Shown piece after piece: positions 11,275-23,373 of a stretch of 64,000 bases of DNA. The DNA comes from Glebionis coronaria (taxonomy: Eukaryota; Streptophyta; Magnoliopsida; Asterales; Asteraceae). Both the position numbers and the translations under genes were made by a program. The stretch lies in the NCBI GenBank assembly GCA_025667525.1, contig CM046882.1, positions 214,070,592-214,134,591 of the forward strand, written 5' to 3'. The notes under the pieces were generated by a model. The model saw nothing but the letters and a program-made list of their open reading frames with translations. It was not told the DNA's origin and did not search any database. The stretch's first letter is position 1; each line of letters opens with the position of its first letter.

Positions 11275-14055
11275 TGTAACACCCCCACAAAATGCTATGC
11301 GCAGCGGAACTACAACATTGGGTGCTACACAGTTATCATTGCACACAAGATATATCAAACGACTCTAAAAAGACGTCAACTTAAAACTTGAATTAAAAAT
11401 TGTTAAAAGATACATGTCCACGGTTTTTCCAACCCCACTTGGTACAACAGAGTTTAGCGTTTTCGGTCCCCATGAATCTCGACCCAAGAATTACAGTTTC
11501 ACAACAACATAACATTAAAATTAAAAATGTTTAAGTAGGAAAGGGAGGAAAAACAAGCAGACTCCAAGCCATACACACAACATCCATCCCATGCACGCTC
11601 CATGCTACACTTTAGCGGTTACCTGAAACACATGCCAAAATTTGGCCAACGAAAACGTTGAGTGGAATTCATAGGTTTTACAATTCATTTTGAACGTATA
11701 TGAAATAAAAACCATTCGTGATCATTCATAGACTTGTCGATCAAACAATCTATATTCAGGATACTGACAATTGTGTTTAAGCTCATGACACTAAACCGTT
11801 AACTCAATCACCCGCGTAATAATTACCGGCGTGACTCAGATGAAACCATGGCCCCTAATAAGGCATCAGTTGCAATTATACCTTTTCTCTTATCACAAAT
11901 TATCCGTCCGCAGGGGGTATCAACGTACTAGCCCTCGTCTCGGATAGGGTAGTCAACCCCATAGTACTATCACTTTGTATAAGCGGCTATTTCCCCCTTC
12001 GCAAGGGCAAGACAATAGTTAATAGTTCATGAAATTAGGGTCTTTTGCAACTAGGTACTCAACACAATTTCTAAGGCAACATTCGGGTCTAACAATCATT
12101 CATGACATACGTTCATTTTAAAAACTAGCATGCATTTCCCTCGCGGGTAAAACAGTTTGAAATAATAGTAAGCGAGGCTATAAATTCACACCTTATATAT
12201 TAAGTAGTCGGTAGTTCGAGAGATGATCACTGACGACGATACGGATGCCCGGGTAAATCAACACCTATCAACAAATAACGCGTAATGAGTAATCTCATTT
12301 TAAATACCTTACGGTACTGTATAAAATACATAGATACTAGTCACTTAGGACAATTATAACTCACGCCAAAACAAAACAACAAGCATCACTCATTTTACAC
12401 CATTCGTTCTTATTATTTACGTTATCCATTTTTATTCGTTTTCGCCGGTACTTACCGAAAGTACGGGCTGTTTTACTATATTTAACCATTCCTATAAAAT
12501 TTGACAAAATTCTCAAAAATACTATAAGACCTGTAGATAACAAATTTTTAATCCCAATAAAAGTTTTTACTTCTACGACCCGTTACTCAACGCTTTTCCA
12601 AAACTACATTTTTCGGGCTGAAATTGTACTTCGACCAACTTGGACCTCTTTGACCTATTTGAAATGCACCTTTGACTTCTTTGACTCCTAAGTCCACTTA
12701 TAGACTCAAATACACAGGTTTGTAACCAAAATTTGACCCTTGACCTTTTACCAATTCATACTTGTGGTCCTCGGGATTTGACTAAAACTATACATAAATT
12801 CGGATTATGAAAGTTCTCGTCTCCCGGTACACGATCTTTAAAACCTCATAACTTTTAGCTCGTTTAGAGTCATGAGCTCTACCTTATACCAAATTAAAGC
12901 TAAGAAGACCCTCTATGACTAAATTTAGCTATCTAGACCTGTAGGAAAAATTATTTTTATGAAAAGGTCTTAAACTTTCTGCCTAAATTTAACCATACCA
13001 AAATCACACTTAAGCTCGATTCCAAACCTATTAATCATTACTAGGCTTCATCCTAAGCATTCCCAATCATAACCAAACACTAATTTCAGTCCCTAACCCC
13101 TATTGATCATCAACCTCATAATCTAAAAATCTAAAAACAAACATGCAAACACTTGTACCCATCTAACACATCAATAAACACAAGGCTAAACACAAAACCA
13201 ATGCTCAAAATCATCAATCACCATGGCTCCCCAAACACCCCCTTTTGCCGTGGGGTTTGGGTGACCAAATCACCACAACCGAATCAATTTTGGTGGGTTT
13301 GATTAGTGATTATACTCTCATTTTACATGAATTTAACATGCATTAATCCAATTAACCTCAAAAACGAGTTTGAATGATCTTGAAAATTTTTGGAAAAATT
13401 TTGTTAATGCATGTTTGAAATAACCATGGATTAACACTCACCAATGGATTTTAGAAGGTGGTCTAAGGTTAGATTTTGTCAAAACTCAAAAAAAATGGTG
13501 GATGGTGGTGGTGTGGGGGTTTGGCCGTCGGCCTAGAGAGAGAGGGAGAGAGTTGTTTGATTTTTTTTTTGTTAAGTGTTGTGTGTGTTTGTGTTTGTCA
13601 TATTTTGTGAGATGGGAGGGGCCAAAGTGGTATTTTTGGATTTCTTTTGGCCTTAAACAAAAACGTCACTAAAACTTTGCGGGATCGACTCACTAGTCAA
13701 TTTAGAAAATTTTACGGGAGTCGGAAATCATCCCGAACACTCCAAAATACTTTTGGGATACTTTAAATGTACTCGGAAAGCTATAAAACTCACCCGACTC
13801 AACTTAACACGAACCGTAAGTAAAATTCTCGAAAAATTTCATTATCGATAAATCGTCAATAATTATAGAAATTTGGGCATCCATCGGGATCGTATTCGTC
13901 ATCGTCCTTCTTGAATCGTCAATCGTAAAAATTATAACCTCGAACATCGGCTTTAACCAATATACTTATATATATAGAAATTAAAATTTATTAAAAATTT
14001 CAAAAATTAGCGTAATTTATGGTAACGTTAATGACCTCGGTTCTAGGGTGTCACA
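11275..14055 (-). repeat. 3' LTR of the Tekay element
   Basis: 2781 bp, TG...CA. On the minus strand it starts TGTGACACCCTAGAACCG at 14055, and a TATATATA run lies about 85 bases in. It ends GGGTGTTACA at 11275. The match to 20356-23136 is nearly perfect. Differences include one C in a C run near 13240 and one T in a T run near 13570. Confidence 0.95.
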
Positions 14056-14069
14056 TCCACCCCTCCTTA
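14056..14069 (-). promoter_or_regulatory. Polypurine tract of the Tekay element
   Basis: The minus strand reads TAAGGAGGGGTGGA, directly before the 3' LTR start at 14055. It is the primer site for plus-strand DNA. Confidence 0.85.
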
Positions 14070-14106
14070 AAGAGAGCGACGTCCCGGCGCTCGTCTCTTC
14101 TTATAC

Positions 14107-17100
14107 TCACATTTCGTTCAGCTGGAACAGATGAGGATACCTTTCCTTGAAAAAGTCCTCACGTTCCCAAGTGTATTCCGGTCCACGCTTAGAATTCCAT
14201 CGAACCTTCACAATAGGAATTCTACTACGCTTCAGCCTCTTGACCTCTCGGTCCATAATTTCCACAGGTTCTTCCACAAAATGCATTTTGTCGTCCAGTC
14301 GAATCTCGTCCAAAGGAATCACCAATTCCTTATCCGCCAAACTCTTCTTCAGGTTCGATACATGAAACGTGTCGTGAATAGCACTAAGCTCGCTCGGCAA
14401 TTCTAACTTGTACGCTACTGGTCCAATTCGTTCAACGATCTTAAATGGTCCAATATACCTCGGACTCAACTTTCCTTTCTTCCCAAAACGAATTACACCC
14501 TTCCACGGCGATACCTTGAGCATAACCATATCTCCGACTTCAAACTCCAACGGTTTCCTTCTGTTATCGGCATAACTCTTCTGTCGGCTTCTCGCAGCAA
14601 GTAGTCGGTTCTTGATTTGCACAATCTTCTCTGTCGTTTCTAAAACCATTTCGGGTCCAGTCAATTGACTTTCTCCTACTTCACTCCAACACACAGGCGA
14701 TCTACACTTCCTTCCATACAATGCTTCGAACGGTGCTGCCTTGATACTCGCATGATAACTATTATTATACGAAAACTCCACTAGAGGCAAGTGGCGTTCC
14801 CAACTTCCTCCAAAATCAATCACGCATGCTCGGAGCATGTCCTCCATCGTCTGAATAGTTCGTTCACTCTGGCCGTCAGTTTCCGGGTGATAAGCCGTAC
14901 TTAAACTCAATTCAGTGCCCATCGCACGTTGAAGCGATTTCCAAAATTCCGAAGTAAATCTACTATCGCGATCCGAAATGATCGATAACGGCACTCCATG
15001 TCTGCAGACGATCTCTTTCACGTACACACTGGCTAGCTTTTCCATGCTGTCCGTCTTCTTCATAGGTAAGAAATGAGCAGATTTCGTTAATCTATCCAAA
15101 ATTACCCATATCATATCACATCCACTAGGAGTTCTAGGTAAACCCGTCACGAAATCCATAGCGATTTTCTCCCATTTCCATTCCGGGATCTCTGGTTGTA
15201 CCAACAATCCAGATGGTTTCTTATGTTCTGCTTGGACCTTCGCGCAAGTCAAACACTTACTAACGTAACGAGCAATATCCGCCTTCATATTCGGCCACCA
15301 ATAAACTTTCTTCAGGTCGTGATACATTTTATCCGATCCAGGATGTATCGAATACTTCAACTTATAAGACTCGTTCATAACCAATTCTCGAACTCCAGGC
15401 TTTCCTTCCTCAGATGAACACAATGGTAACCAAATCCGATTTTCAAAATATCTCAGTCCGTCTGACCTAATCACGAAAAGAGGTTTCAACATTCGTCCCA
15501 AGTTCTCAGCTTCAACATTCCCTTTCATTAGTCCCCTCTCTTGAGCCTTCAGTATAGTTTCGGTTAAGTCAACGCTCTCAGTCATCACCAAAGCTTTGAC
15601 CCTCAAAGGTTTCTCCCGTTCCTTCCTACTCAGTGCATCCGCTACAACATTCGCCTTGCCAGGGTGGTAGCGAATTTCGCAGTCGTAATCACTCAGTAGT
15701 TCAACCCATCGTCTCTGTCGCATATTCAACTCCTTTTGATCTAAAATGTGTTGCAAACTCTTGTGGTCAGTGAATACAACACACTTCGTCCCATACAAAT
15801 AGTGTCTCCACAACTTCAACGCAAAAACTACAGCTCCTAATTCCAAATCGTGCGTCGTGTAGTTCTCCTCATTCTTCCTCAGTTGCCTCGATGCGTAAGC
15901 TATCACCTTTTCATGTTGCATCAATACCGCTCCATAACCCTTACGAGATGCATCACAATACACTACAAAGTCTTCGGTTCCTTCAGGCAATGACAATATC
16001 GGTGCGGGACATAACTTGTCCTTGAGCGTTTTGAAAGCGAGTTCTTCCTCATTTCCCCATTCATACACCCTATTCTTTTCGGTAAGCTTTGTCAATGGTT
16101 TTGCAATCAACGAAAATCCTTCAATGAACCTTCGATAATACCCAGCTAAACCAAGGAATTGTCGAACTTCAGTCGGCGTTGTCGGTGCCGACCATTCCCT
16201 GATCGCTTCGACCTTGGCAGGATCCACGCGAAATCCCTTGCTATCAATCACGTGACCTAGGAATTGTAAGGATTCTAACCAAAACTCACACTTCGAGAAT
16301 TTCGCATACAGCTTCTCCTTCTTTAACAACTCCAAAATCTTCCTCAGGTGCTTCTCGTGCTCCTCCTTACTCTTAGAGTAAATAAGTATATCATCGATGA
16401 AAACAATAACAAACTTATCTAGATACGGCTTGCACACGCGATTCATGAGGTCCATGAACACAGCAGGCGCGTTTGTCAACCCAAACGGCATCACTCGAAA
16501 TTCAAAGTGTCCATACCGCGTACGAAAGGCAGTTACAGGAATATCCTCCTCTCTTACACGCAGTTGATGATACCCTGATCTTAAATCGATCTTTGAGTAT
16601 ACACTGGAACCTTGCAATTGATCAAACAAATCGTCAATCCTCGGCAATGGGTACCGATTCTTAACCGTCAGCTTGTTGAGTTCCCTATAGTCAATACACA
16701 TCCGAAATGAACCATCTTTCTTCTTCACAAACAACACTGGCGCTCCCCAAGGTGATGAGCTCGGCCTAATAAATCCCTTGTCCATCAATTCCTTCAGTTG
16801 ATCCGATAACTCCTTTAACTCGGATGGTGCTAAGCGATAAGGTGCACGCGCAACCGGCGCAGCTCCTGGCACCAAATCAATTTGAAATTCGACCTCACGG
16901 GTGGGTGGTAAACCTGGCAACTCGTCTGGAAAAACTTCCGGATATTCGCAGATAACAGGTACCTCTTCAATCCTCGCCTCTAAATCACCATCACTCGAAA
17001 CTTGTGCCAAAAACACATCGCATCCGTTCTCTACATACTTCATCATTTTCAAACAGGAAATCACTTTCAAACGAGAAGTGCATTCGTCTCCCTTCACCGT

Positions 17101-18132
17101 CAAGACTTTATTCCTCAACGGAATCTGAACTAATCTCTCGCCACAGACGATCATAGCACTGTGCGCCATTAGCCAATCCATTCCCACAATCACGTCAAAC
17201 GATCCTAGCTCTATAGGCATCAAGTCGATTTTAAAAGCGTAATTTCCTAACTTCAAGGTACACCCTTTCAGTATAGAATTTGTACTAACAATTTTTCCAT
17301 CGGCTAACTCAACGTTATAACTAGTCGCTAACAACACCGGTTTTCTATCGATATGACGACTAAATTTAACATCTACAAAACTCTTGTCGGAGCCAGAATC
17401 AAACAAAATACTAGCATAACAAGCGTCTAGCAAAAACGTACCGGTAACCACGTTAGGACTCTGTGGTTTATCAGCCGTCCCTACTTGATACACGGCAGCA
17501 GCATTGTTACCTCCCCGCTTGTTTCCTGCCTTCGGGCAATTCACTTGCATATGGCCTCTCTCTCCACATCCAAAACATCCCCTCATTCTGATAGCATTCG
17601 CCCCAGTGGCTACTCCTCCCGTTCGGCAACCAGACGTCCTGTGACCTGCTTTTCCACATTTGCCGCATGCAGGCGGGCAATTCCCGACATGGTACAAATT
17701 GCACCTACCACAGTGGGGATTCACTTTTACTCCTCTGGGGTTTGTCACAGCCCTCATCCCTTCATTCCTTCGTTGGTTAAACTGCTGATTGCGGTTCTGA
17801 CCATTGTTGTTTCGATTTCCACCTCGGTTTTGGCCCTGGGATTGATTGCTTTGTGCCGCTTCCCATTTCCTCTTGTTTCCTTCAGCAATGAAGTTCTTCT
17901 TGTCCTGGAGCTTGACGTCCATCAATGCGTGAGCCATCTGGAACGCTTCATCAAACGACCCAGGTTTAGACGAAGTCGTCTCACCCTTGATATTACTAGA
18001 TAAACCTTTGATGTACTGTTTCATCTTCTTGGCATCATTGGTAAAAACGTCTGGACACAAAAGGCTTAATTCATTAAACCTCCTGGTGTAAGCAGCGATA
18101 TCATTGTTCTTCAAGGTCAGGTGCCTCAACAT
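14107..18132 (-). CDS. pol: Gag C-terminus and Pol polyprotein (Tekay chromovirus)
   Basis: A 1341-codon frame without a stop. The first Met (18132) lies inside gag and is not the native start, which is upstream at about 18562 in a different frame. Residues 1-95 are the gag core. Knuckles follow: C141-x2-C-x3-H-x3-C152, C156-x2-C-x4-H-x4-C169 and C186-x2-C-x4-H-x4-C199. The protease has D245-S-G. The RT has D516 and FIDD (578-581). RNase H has D727, E764, D789 and D832. Integrase has H930, C960 and C963 of the zinc domain, and the catalytic D993, D1054 and E1090 with D-x35-E spacing. A GPF motif (1228-1230) and a chromodomain-like tail (about 1288-1336) end it. The first zinc-binding His expected near residue 923 is Tyr. 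The products would copy the RNA and insert it in chromatin; only the gag part upstream is broken. Confidence 0.95.
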   Translation of the reverse strand: MLRHLTLKNNDIAAYTRRFNELSLLCPDVFTNDAKKMKQYIKGLSSNIKGETTSSKPGSFDEAFQMAHALMDVKLQDKKNFIAEGNKRKWEAAQSNQSQGQNRGGNRNNNGQNRNQQFNQRRNEGMRAVTNPRGVKVNPHCGRCNLYHVGNCPPACGKCGKAGHRTSGCRTGGVATGANAIRMRGCFGCGERGHMQVNCPKAGNKRGGNNAAAVYQVGTADKPQSPNVVTGTFLLDACYASILFDSGSDKSFVDVKFSRHIDRKPVLLATSYNVELADGKIVSTNSILKGCTLKLGNYAFKIDLMPIELGSFDVIVGMDWLMAHSAMIVCGERLVQIPLRNKVLTVKGDECTSRLKVISCLKMMKYVENGCDVFLAQVSSDGDLEARIEEVPVICEYPEVFPDELPGLPPTREVEFQIDLVPGAAPVARAPYRLAPSELKELSDQLKELMDKGFIRPSSSPWGAPVLFVKKKDGSFRMCIDYRELNKLTVKNRYPLPRIDDLFDQLQGSSVYSKIDLRSGYHQLRVREEDIPVTAFRTRYGHFEFRVMPFGLTNAPAVFMDLMNRVCKPYLDKFVIVFIDDILIYSKSKEEHEKHLRKILELLKKEKLYAKFSKCEFWLESLQFLGHVIDSKGFRVDPAKVEAIREWSAPTTPTEVRQFLGLAGYYRRFIEGFSLIAKPLTKLTEKNRVYEWGNEEELAFKTLKDKLCPAPILSLPEGTEDFVVYCDASRKGYGAVLMQHEKVIAYASRQLRKNEENYTTHDLELGAVVFALKLWRHYLYGTKCVVFTDHKSLQHILDQKELNMRQRRWVELLSDYDCEIRYHPGKANVVADALSRKEREKPLRVKALVMTESVDLTETILKAQERGLMKGNVEAENLGRMLKPLFVIRSDGLRYFENRIWLPLCSSEEGKPGVRELVMNESYKLKYSIHPGSDKMYHDLKKVYWWPNMKADIARYVSKCLTCAKVQAEHKKPSGLLVQPEIPEWKWEKIAMDFVTGLPRTPSGCDMIWVILDRLTKSAHFLPMKKTDSMEKLASVYVKEIVCRHGVPLSIISDRDSRFTSEFWKSLQRAMGTELSLSTAYHPETDGQSERTIQTMEDMLRACVIDFGGSWERHLPLVEFSYNNSYHASIKAAPFEALYGRKCRSPVCWSEVGESQLTGPEMVLETTEKIVQIKNRLLAARSRQKSYADNRRKPLEFEVGDMVMLKVSPWKGVIRFGKKGKLSPRYIGPFKIVERIGPVAYKLELPSELSAIHDTFHVSNLKKSLADKELVIPLDEIRLDDKMHFVEEPVEIMDREVKRLKRSRIPIVKVRWNSKRGPEYTWEREDFFKERYPHLFQLNEM

Positions 18133-18589
18133 CTTCCAATTGACCCAATTCCTCTTCCGGGCAGAACTTCTTAGTCAAAAGAGCTTTTGTCGCAGTCTAT
18201 GTTCTTGCATTCGCTACAGCCAATCCAACAGTGGCTACTTGGGTGTTCCACCAACTTAATGCATCGTCAAGAAACGTAGCAGCCGCAAACTTAACCTTGT
18301 CCGCTTCTGAACAACCGCTGATTTCGAAAGTACTTTCAACCTTTTCCAACCATCTTCTAAGTTCTAGAGCTCCACCAGTTCCACGAAATTGCGTGGGACC
18401 GCATTTCATAAAACTAGAATAGGTACACACTCTCGGGGCTTGCTGTCTCCCCGCGTTTCTACCCTGGTCCTGATTTCTCCTGGCTCGGTCTGCTTCTAGC
18501 GCATTTGCTATAGCTTCCTGAATCATTGTGTTTACACGATCGGCGGTTAACTTTGGAGGCATGGTGTTATCGAATATCTCTTTCTGCAA
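18133..18589 (-). pseudogene. gag: Gag N-terminus, broken by a stop and a frameshift
   Basis: The frame opens at 18589, with a likely start at the second Met, MPPKL, about 18562. It encodes an N-terminal gag part with a charged helix and the capsid-like FRGTGGALELRRWLEKVE and WWNTQ motifs of chromovirus gag. TAG at 18197-18199 ends it after 130 codons. The same frame still reads as gag ([17 protein letters not shown]) to about 18142. The homology then jumps to the pol frame at [11 protein letters not shown], so a short frame-breaking deletion lies near 18135-18145. Gag forms the particle, so this copy needs gag from elsewhere to move. Confidence 0.85.
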
Positions 18590-18917
18590 GACAGGGAAAA
18601 TAGAAAAACAATTTAAGTATACACATCAAGATTAAGATGGATTTCTTTTCCAAGACATAATATACATACAACGACACATCACTACAGAGTTACTAATATT
18701 CATCAATTCACATCACAAAAGATCAAATTTAAGACATATCACAGATCATGAAAGGTAACATGGATTGTATTGATAATTAACCAAAATTGTGACAAGTATT
18801 GCCACTACAATCGTTCACCATAAAACTTAAGTCCTCAAGTTTTTCGTCATAATGCCATCATACAAAAGTCTAAAACAGTTTTATTACAATGATCAAAGAA
18901 AAATACAAGACAAGCAA
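18590..18917. other. Spacer between extra ORF and gag
   Basis: 328 bases, AT-rich, no coding frame. Any internal promoter or re-initiation signal for gag would lie here; none is obvious. Confidence 0.5.
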
Positions 18918-19994
18918 CTAGGCATGTGGTGATCCACACGGCCTCTTGGATGGCGGTTCGTCATCATCTTCCTCGGGTTCCTCATCGCTATCGTCCTCGT
19001 CCACATCATCCATTTTTCTCTTTCCTTTGTCATTCGGCCCACATTCAGTCTCCTTTTTCGTCCCTGACGTAGACCCACACTCAATCGCTACCTGACTTCC
19101 CACAGTAATACAAGCACCTCTGGTAGGTGGCTGGATCATGAAGTCATTAGCCTCCATCTCCAAATCGTCCACGAATCTCCAATCTGGGGGCAATGATGCT
19201 CTCACTCGATGTTCCCAACTCTGCATCCTTGACAATCTCACTTGATCTTCCCTAACACGGTCAAGACTAGCGCTCAAATTCGCAACCATCGATCTTAGAC
19301 TGTTGATATCACTTTTGTTTACATTTCCATCATACTCAATTCTTGCAGTCCTTTCCAACAGTCTTTGGTGTTCCCTTTCATTCTTATCAAACCTCTTAAT
19401 TACCCTGGTCTCAACTACAAACCGCTCATACATCAACCTATTCATCCTCCTCAAACGACCTGCGGGATCCCAGTAGTGTCTTGGTCTCGGAAAGTAGACC
19501 CTTGCAATATTCTCATGAATCGATTGCGACTTGGATGATTTGCTGGACTCTACGTCGCTCCCATTACTTACTCGAACAAATCCTGGCACTGTTCTCAAAT
19601 AGTCCTTGCAATTGTCCATCGGGCGATTAAAGGGTTGCTGCTCATATCGATCGGTTGGAGGTACTTCATAACCCTTTGGCGAATTCGGAGATTGAAACAA
19701 ATCAGGTTCGATCTGGCCTACAGCATTCTCGGGAATGCCATCATCTATCAGTTCCTCGAGCTCTTCCTCAGAATCCTCACCCTCGTCACTACTGATGCTA
19801 AAATTGTCCACCTCACTTTCATCATTGTCATTTTCCGGCCCTATTTCCTCTTCTGGAGCGATCCATCCATTATCATTGTCCGGCGGGTTCGGAGGAAACG
19901 GTCCCCCTTCGTGACCTACGACGTAATCGTTTCCATTATCATTAGGCGGTACCTCGGCCATTCCTGCAATAACAGCGAATTTCGGAGGGTACAT
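18918..19994 (-). CDS. Extra sense ORF of the Tekay element, acidic protein of unknown function
   Basis: An intact 358-codon frame between the 5' LTR and gag, in the sense direction. The first Met is at 19994; a second (MAEVPP) at 19961 follows a splice-acceptor-like TTATTGCAG and may be the real start. The protein begins with a Pro/Asn/Gly-rich stretch, then a long acidic run (residues 45-90, with EEEIGPEND and EEELEELIDD). A middle part is basic and probably coiled-coil (about 165-270, rich in Arg, Glu and Leu). The C-terminus has a KGKRKMDD basic patch, a run of about 20 Asp/Glu, and PPSKRP. The two basic patches look like nuclear localisation signals. I see no gag, protease, RT or envelope motif. 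It is not part of the standard gag-pol layout of Tekay elements as I know it. A role in targeting, RNA handling or silencing is open. Confidence 0.75.
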   Translation of the reverse strand: MYPPKFAVIAGMAEVPPNDNGNDYVVGHEGGPFPPNPPDNDNGWIAPEEEIGPENDNDESEVDNFSISSDEGEDSEEELEELIDDGIPENAVGQIEPDLFQSPNSPKGYEVPPTDRYEQQPFNRPMDNCKDYLRTVPGFVRVSNGSDVESSKSSKSQSIHENIARVYFPRPRHYWDPAGRLRRMNRLMYERFVVETRVIKRFDKNEREHQRLLERTARIEYDGNVNKSDINSLRSMVANLSASLDRVREDQVRLSRMQSWEHRVRASLPPDWRFVDDLEMEANDFMIQPPTRGACITVGSQVAIECGSTSGTKKETECGPNDKGKRKMDDVDEDDSDEEPEEDDDEPPSKRPCGSPHA

Positions 19995-20337
19995 AAGTAA
20001 TTATACAATATTTATAAATACATGCATGCAAATGCAATGCAAAGGTGGTACATATGCCCAAAATGTAATAATATGATGCTCATGCATGATTAATACAAAA
20101 ATTACGATGTCGGATATTCCACGTATAATTTCAACGTCTACATATAGTAATTTCCATACTTACGTAATAATTACCCACATATATACTTCAACTCAAAAGT
20201 ATACGTCAAATGCCATGAATACAAAAATAAATCTTACCGGAGCCATGCAGGATAGTTGTGTGTGCTTGGACCATTTCTTACGACACCAAAAGTTATAGTT
20301 TAGGATTTTCAAAAACGACCTAGTTCTCTATAACTCA
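19995..20337 (-). other. 5' leader of the Tekay element, possible intron
   Basis: The untranslated leader between PBS and extra ORF. A donor-like CCG|GTAAGATTT lies at 20237 and an acceptor-like TTATTGCAG|GA ends at 19964 (minus strand). Using both would remove 274 nt and make the Met at 19961 the ORF start. The exon upstream also holds a short ATG frame out of phase. Prediction only. Confidence 0.35.
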
Positions 20338-20355
20338 TGGCTCTGATTACCAATC
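20338..20355 (-). promoter_or_regulatory. Primer-binding site, initiator-Met tRNA type
   Basis: The minus strand reads TTGGTAATCAGAGCCATG two bases inside the 5' LTR. It matches the usual TGGTATCAGAGCC complementary to the 3' end of initiator tRNA-Met, with one extra A. Confidence 0.85.
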
Positions 20356-23136
20356 TGTAACACCCCCACAAAATGCTATGCGCAGCGGAACTACAACATT
20401 GGGTGCTACACAGTTATCATTGCACACAAGATATATCAAACGACTCTAAAAAGACGTCAACTTAAAACTTGAATTAAAAATTGTTAAAAGATACATGTCC
20501 ACGGTTTTTCCAACCCCACTTGGTACAACAGAGTTTAGCTTTTTCGGTCCCCATGAATCTCGACCCAAGAATTACAGTTTCACAACAACATAACATTAAA
20601 ATTAAAAATGTTTAAGTAGGAAAGGGAGGAAAAACAAGCAGACTCCAAGCCATACACACAACATCCATCCCATGCACGCTCCATGCTACACTTCAGCGGT
20701 TACCTGAAACACATGCCAAAATTTGGTCAACGAAAACGTTGAGTGGAATTCATAGGTTTTACAATTCATTTTGAACGTATATGAAATAAAAACCATTCGT
20801 GATCATTCATAGACTTGTCGATCAAACAATCTATATTCAGGATACTGACAATTGTGTTTAAGCTCATGACACTAAACCGTTAACTCAATCACCCGCGTAA
20901 TAATTACCGGCGTGACTCAGATGAAACCATGGCCCCTAATAAAGCATCAGTTGCAATTATACCTTTTCTCTTATCACAAATTATCCGTCCGCAGGGGGTA
21001 TCAACGTACTAGCCCTCGTCTCGGATAGGGTAGTCAACCCCATAGTACTATCACTTTGTATAAGCGGCTATTTCCCCCTTCGCAAGGGCAAGACAATAGT
21101 TAATAGTTCATGAAATTAGGGTCTTTTGCAACTAGGTACTCAACACAATTTCTAAGGCAACATTCGGGTCTAACAATCATTCATGACATACGTTCATTTT
21201 AAAAACTAGCATGCATTTCCCTCGCGGGTAAAACAGTTTGAAATAATAGTAAGCGAGGCTATAAATTCACACCTTATATATTAAGTAGTCGGTAGTTCGA
21301 GAGATGATCACTGACGACGATACGGATGCCCGGGTAAATCAACACCTATCAACAAATAACGCGTAATGAGTAATCTCATTTTAAATACCTTACGGTACTG
21401 TATAAAATACATAGATACTAGTCACTTAGGACAATTATAACTCACGCCAAAACAAAACAACAAGCATCACTCATTTTACACCATTCGTTCTTATTATTTA
21501 CGTTATCCATTTTTATTCATTTTCGCCGGTACTTACCGAAAGTACGGGCTGTTTTACTATATTTAACCATTCCTATAAAATTTGACAAAATTCTCAAAAA
21601 TACTATAAGACCTGTAGATAACACATTTTTAATCCCAATAAAAGTTTTTACTTCTACGACCCGTTACTCAACGCTTTTCCAAAACTACATTTTCCGGGCT
21701 GAAATTGTACTTCGACCAACTTGGACCTCTTTGACCTATTTGAAATGCACCTTTGACTTCTTTGACTCCTAAGTCCACTTATAGACTCAATTACACAGGT
21801 TTGTAACCAAAATTTGACCCTTGACCTTTTACCAATTCATACTTGTGGTCCTCGGGATTTGACTAAAACTATACATAAATTCGGATTATGAAAGTTCTCG
21901 TCTCCCGGTACACGATCTTTAAAACCTCATAACTTTTAGCTCGTTTAGAGTCATGAGCTCTACCTTATACCAAATTAAAGCTAAGAAGACCCTCTATGAC
22001 TACATTTAGCTATCTAGACCTGTAGGAAAAATTATTTTTATGAAAAGGTCTTAAACTTTCTGCCTAAATTTAACCATACCAAAATCACACTTAAGCTCGA
22101 TTCCAAACCTATTAATCATTACTAGGCTTCATCCTAAGCATTCCCAATCATAACCAAACACTAATTTCAGTCCCTAACCCCTATTGATCATCAACCTCAT
22201 AATCTAAAAATCTAAAAACAAACATGCAAACACTTGTACCCATCTAACACATCAATAAACACAAGGCTAAACACAAAACCAATGCTCAAAATCATCAATC
22301 ACCATGGCTCCCCAAACACCCCTTTTGCCGTGGGGTTTGGGTGACCAAATCACCACAAACAAATCAATTTTGGTGGGTTTCATTAGTGATTATATTCTCA
22401 TTTTACATGAATTTAACATGCATTAATCCAATTAACCTCAAAAACGAGTTTGAATGATCTTGAAAATTTTTGGAAAAATTTTGTTAATGCATGTTTGAAA
22501 TAACCATGGATTAACACTCACCAATGGATTTTAGAAGGTGGTCTAAGGTTAGATTTTGTCAAAACTCAAAAAAAATGGTGGATGGTGGTGGTGTGGGGGT
22601 TTGGCCGTCGGCCTAGAGAGAGAGGGAGAGAGTTGTTTGATTTTTTTTTTTGTTAAGTGTTGTGTGTGTTTGTGTTTGTCACATTTTGTGAGATGGGAGG
22701 GGCCAAAGTGGTATTTTTGGATTTCTTTTGGCCTTAAACAAAAACGTCACTAAAACTTTGCGGGATCGACTCACTAGTCAATTTAGAAAATTTTACGGGA
22801 GTCGGAAATCATCCCGAACACTCCAAAATACTTTTGGGATACTTTAAATGTACTCGGAAAGCTATAAAACTCACCCGACTCAACTTAACACGAACCGTAA
22901 GTAAAATTCTCGAAAAATTTCATTATCGATAAATCGTCAATAATTATAGAAATTTGGGCATCCATCGGGATCGTATTCGTCATCGTCCTTCTTGAATCGT
23001 CAATCGTAAAAATTATAACCTCGAACATCGGCTTTAACCAATATACTTATATATATAGAAATTAAAATTTATTAAAAATTTCAAAAATTAGCGTAATTTA
23101 GGGTAACGTTAATGACCTCGGTTCTAGGGTGTCACA
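20356..23136 (-). repeat. 5' LTR of the Tekay element
   Basis: 2781 bp, same ends as the copy at 11275-14055. The target-site copy ATGAT follows at 23137-23141. As the 5' LTR it would carry the promoter; a TATATATA lies about 85 bases from its start at 23136. Frames inside it on either strand look accidental. Confidence 0.95.
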
Positions 23137-23141
23137 ATGAT

Positions 23142-23373
23142 CAACCCTTAACAATGTGTGAAAAAGAAATAATGGGATAAGGAATAACACACATAACATT
23201 CATATTACAAAAATATGAAATAACATACAAGAAAAATATTCATACACACAATATGAATATTTAAAACTAGAAATAAGGAAAATAAAAAACATAAGCATAA
23301 ACTCTAGTAGTGATAATCCTCCAAGATTGCTTAAGTTTTTATTGACTCAAACAACTAAAACACAAAGTGTGCT
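23142..23373. other. 3' flank of CxCC gene A
   Basis: AT-rich, with repeated CATATTAC/CATACACA-like runs; likely the 3' untranslated part of gene A. No coding frame. Confidence 0.4.

Larger units (their letters stand above)
11275..23136 (-). mobile_element. Young Ty3/Gypsy chromovirus, Tekay type, complete
   Basis: Two LTRs of 2781 bp each flank 6.3 kb of interior. Both have TGTAACACCC/GGGTGTCACA ends, and the five bases outside them are ATGAT on each side (11270-11274 and 23137-23141). Comparing the LTRs by eye I count about 15 substitutions and two one-base indels, roughly 99.4% identity, so the insertion is recent. In minus orientation: 5' LTR, iMet-type PBS, an extra sense ORF, gag (broken), an uninterrupted gag C-terminus/protease/RT/RNase H/integrase/chromodomain-like frame, PPT, 3' LTR. 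The clade call rests on the pol motifs, LTR length and chromodomain-like tail. Confidence 0.92.

Noticed and set aside
14131..18003. Plus-strand frames of 60-172 codons opposite the Tekay pol
   Set aside because: They are antisense to a strongly supported pol frame and show no motif of their own.
22556..22753. 65-codon plus-strand frame in the Tekay LTR
   Set aside because: It lies in LTR sequence and the other LTR copy does not have the same frame open. No motif.
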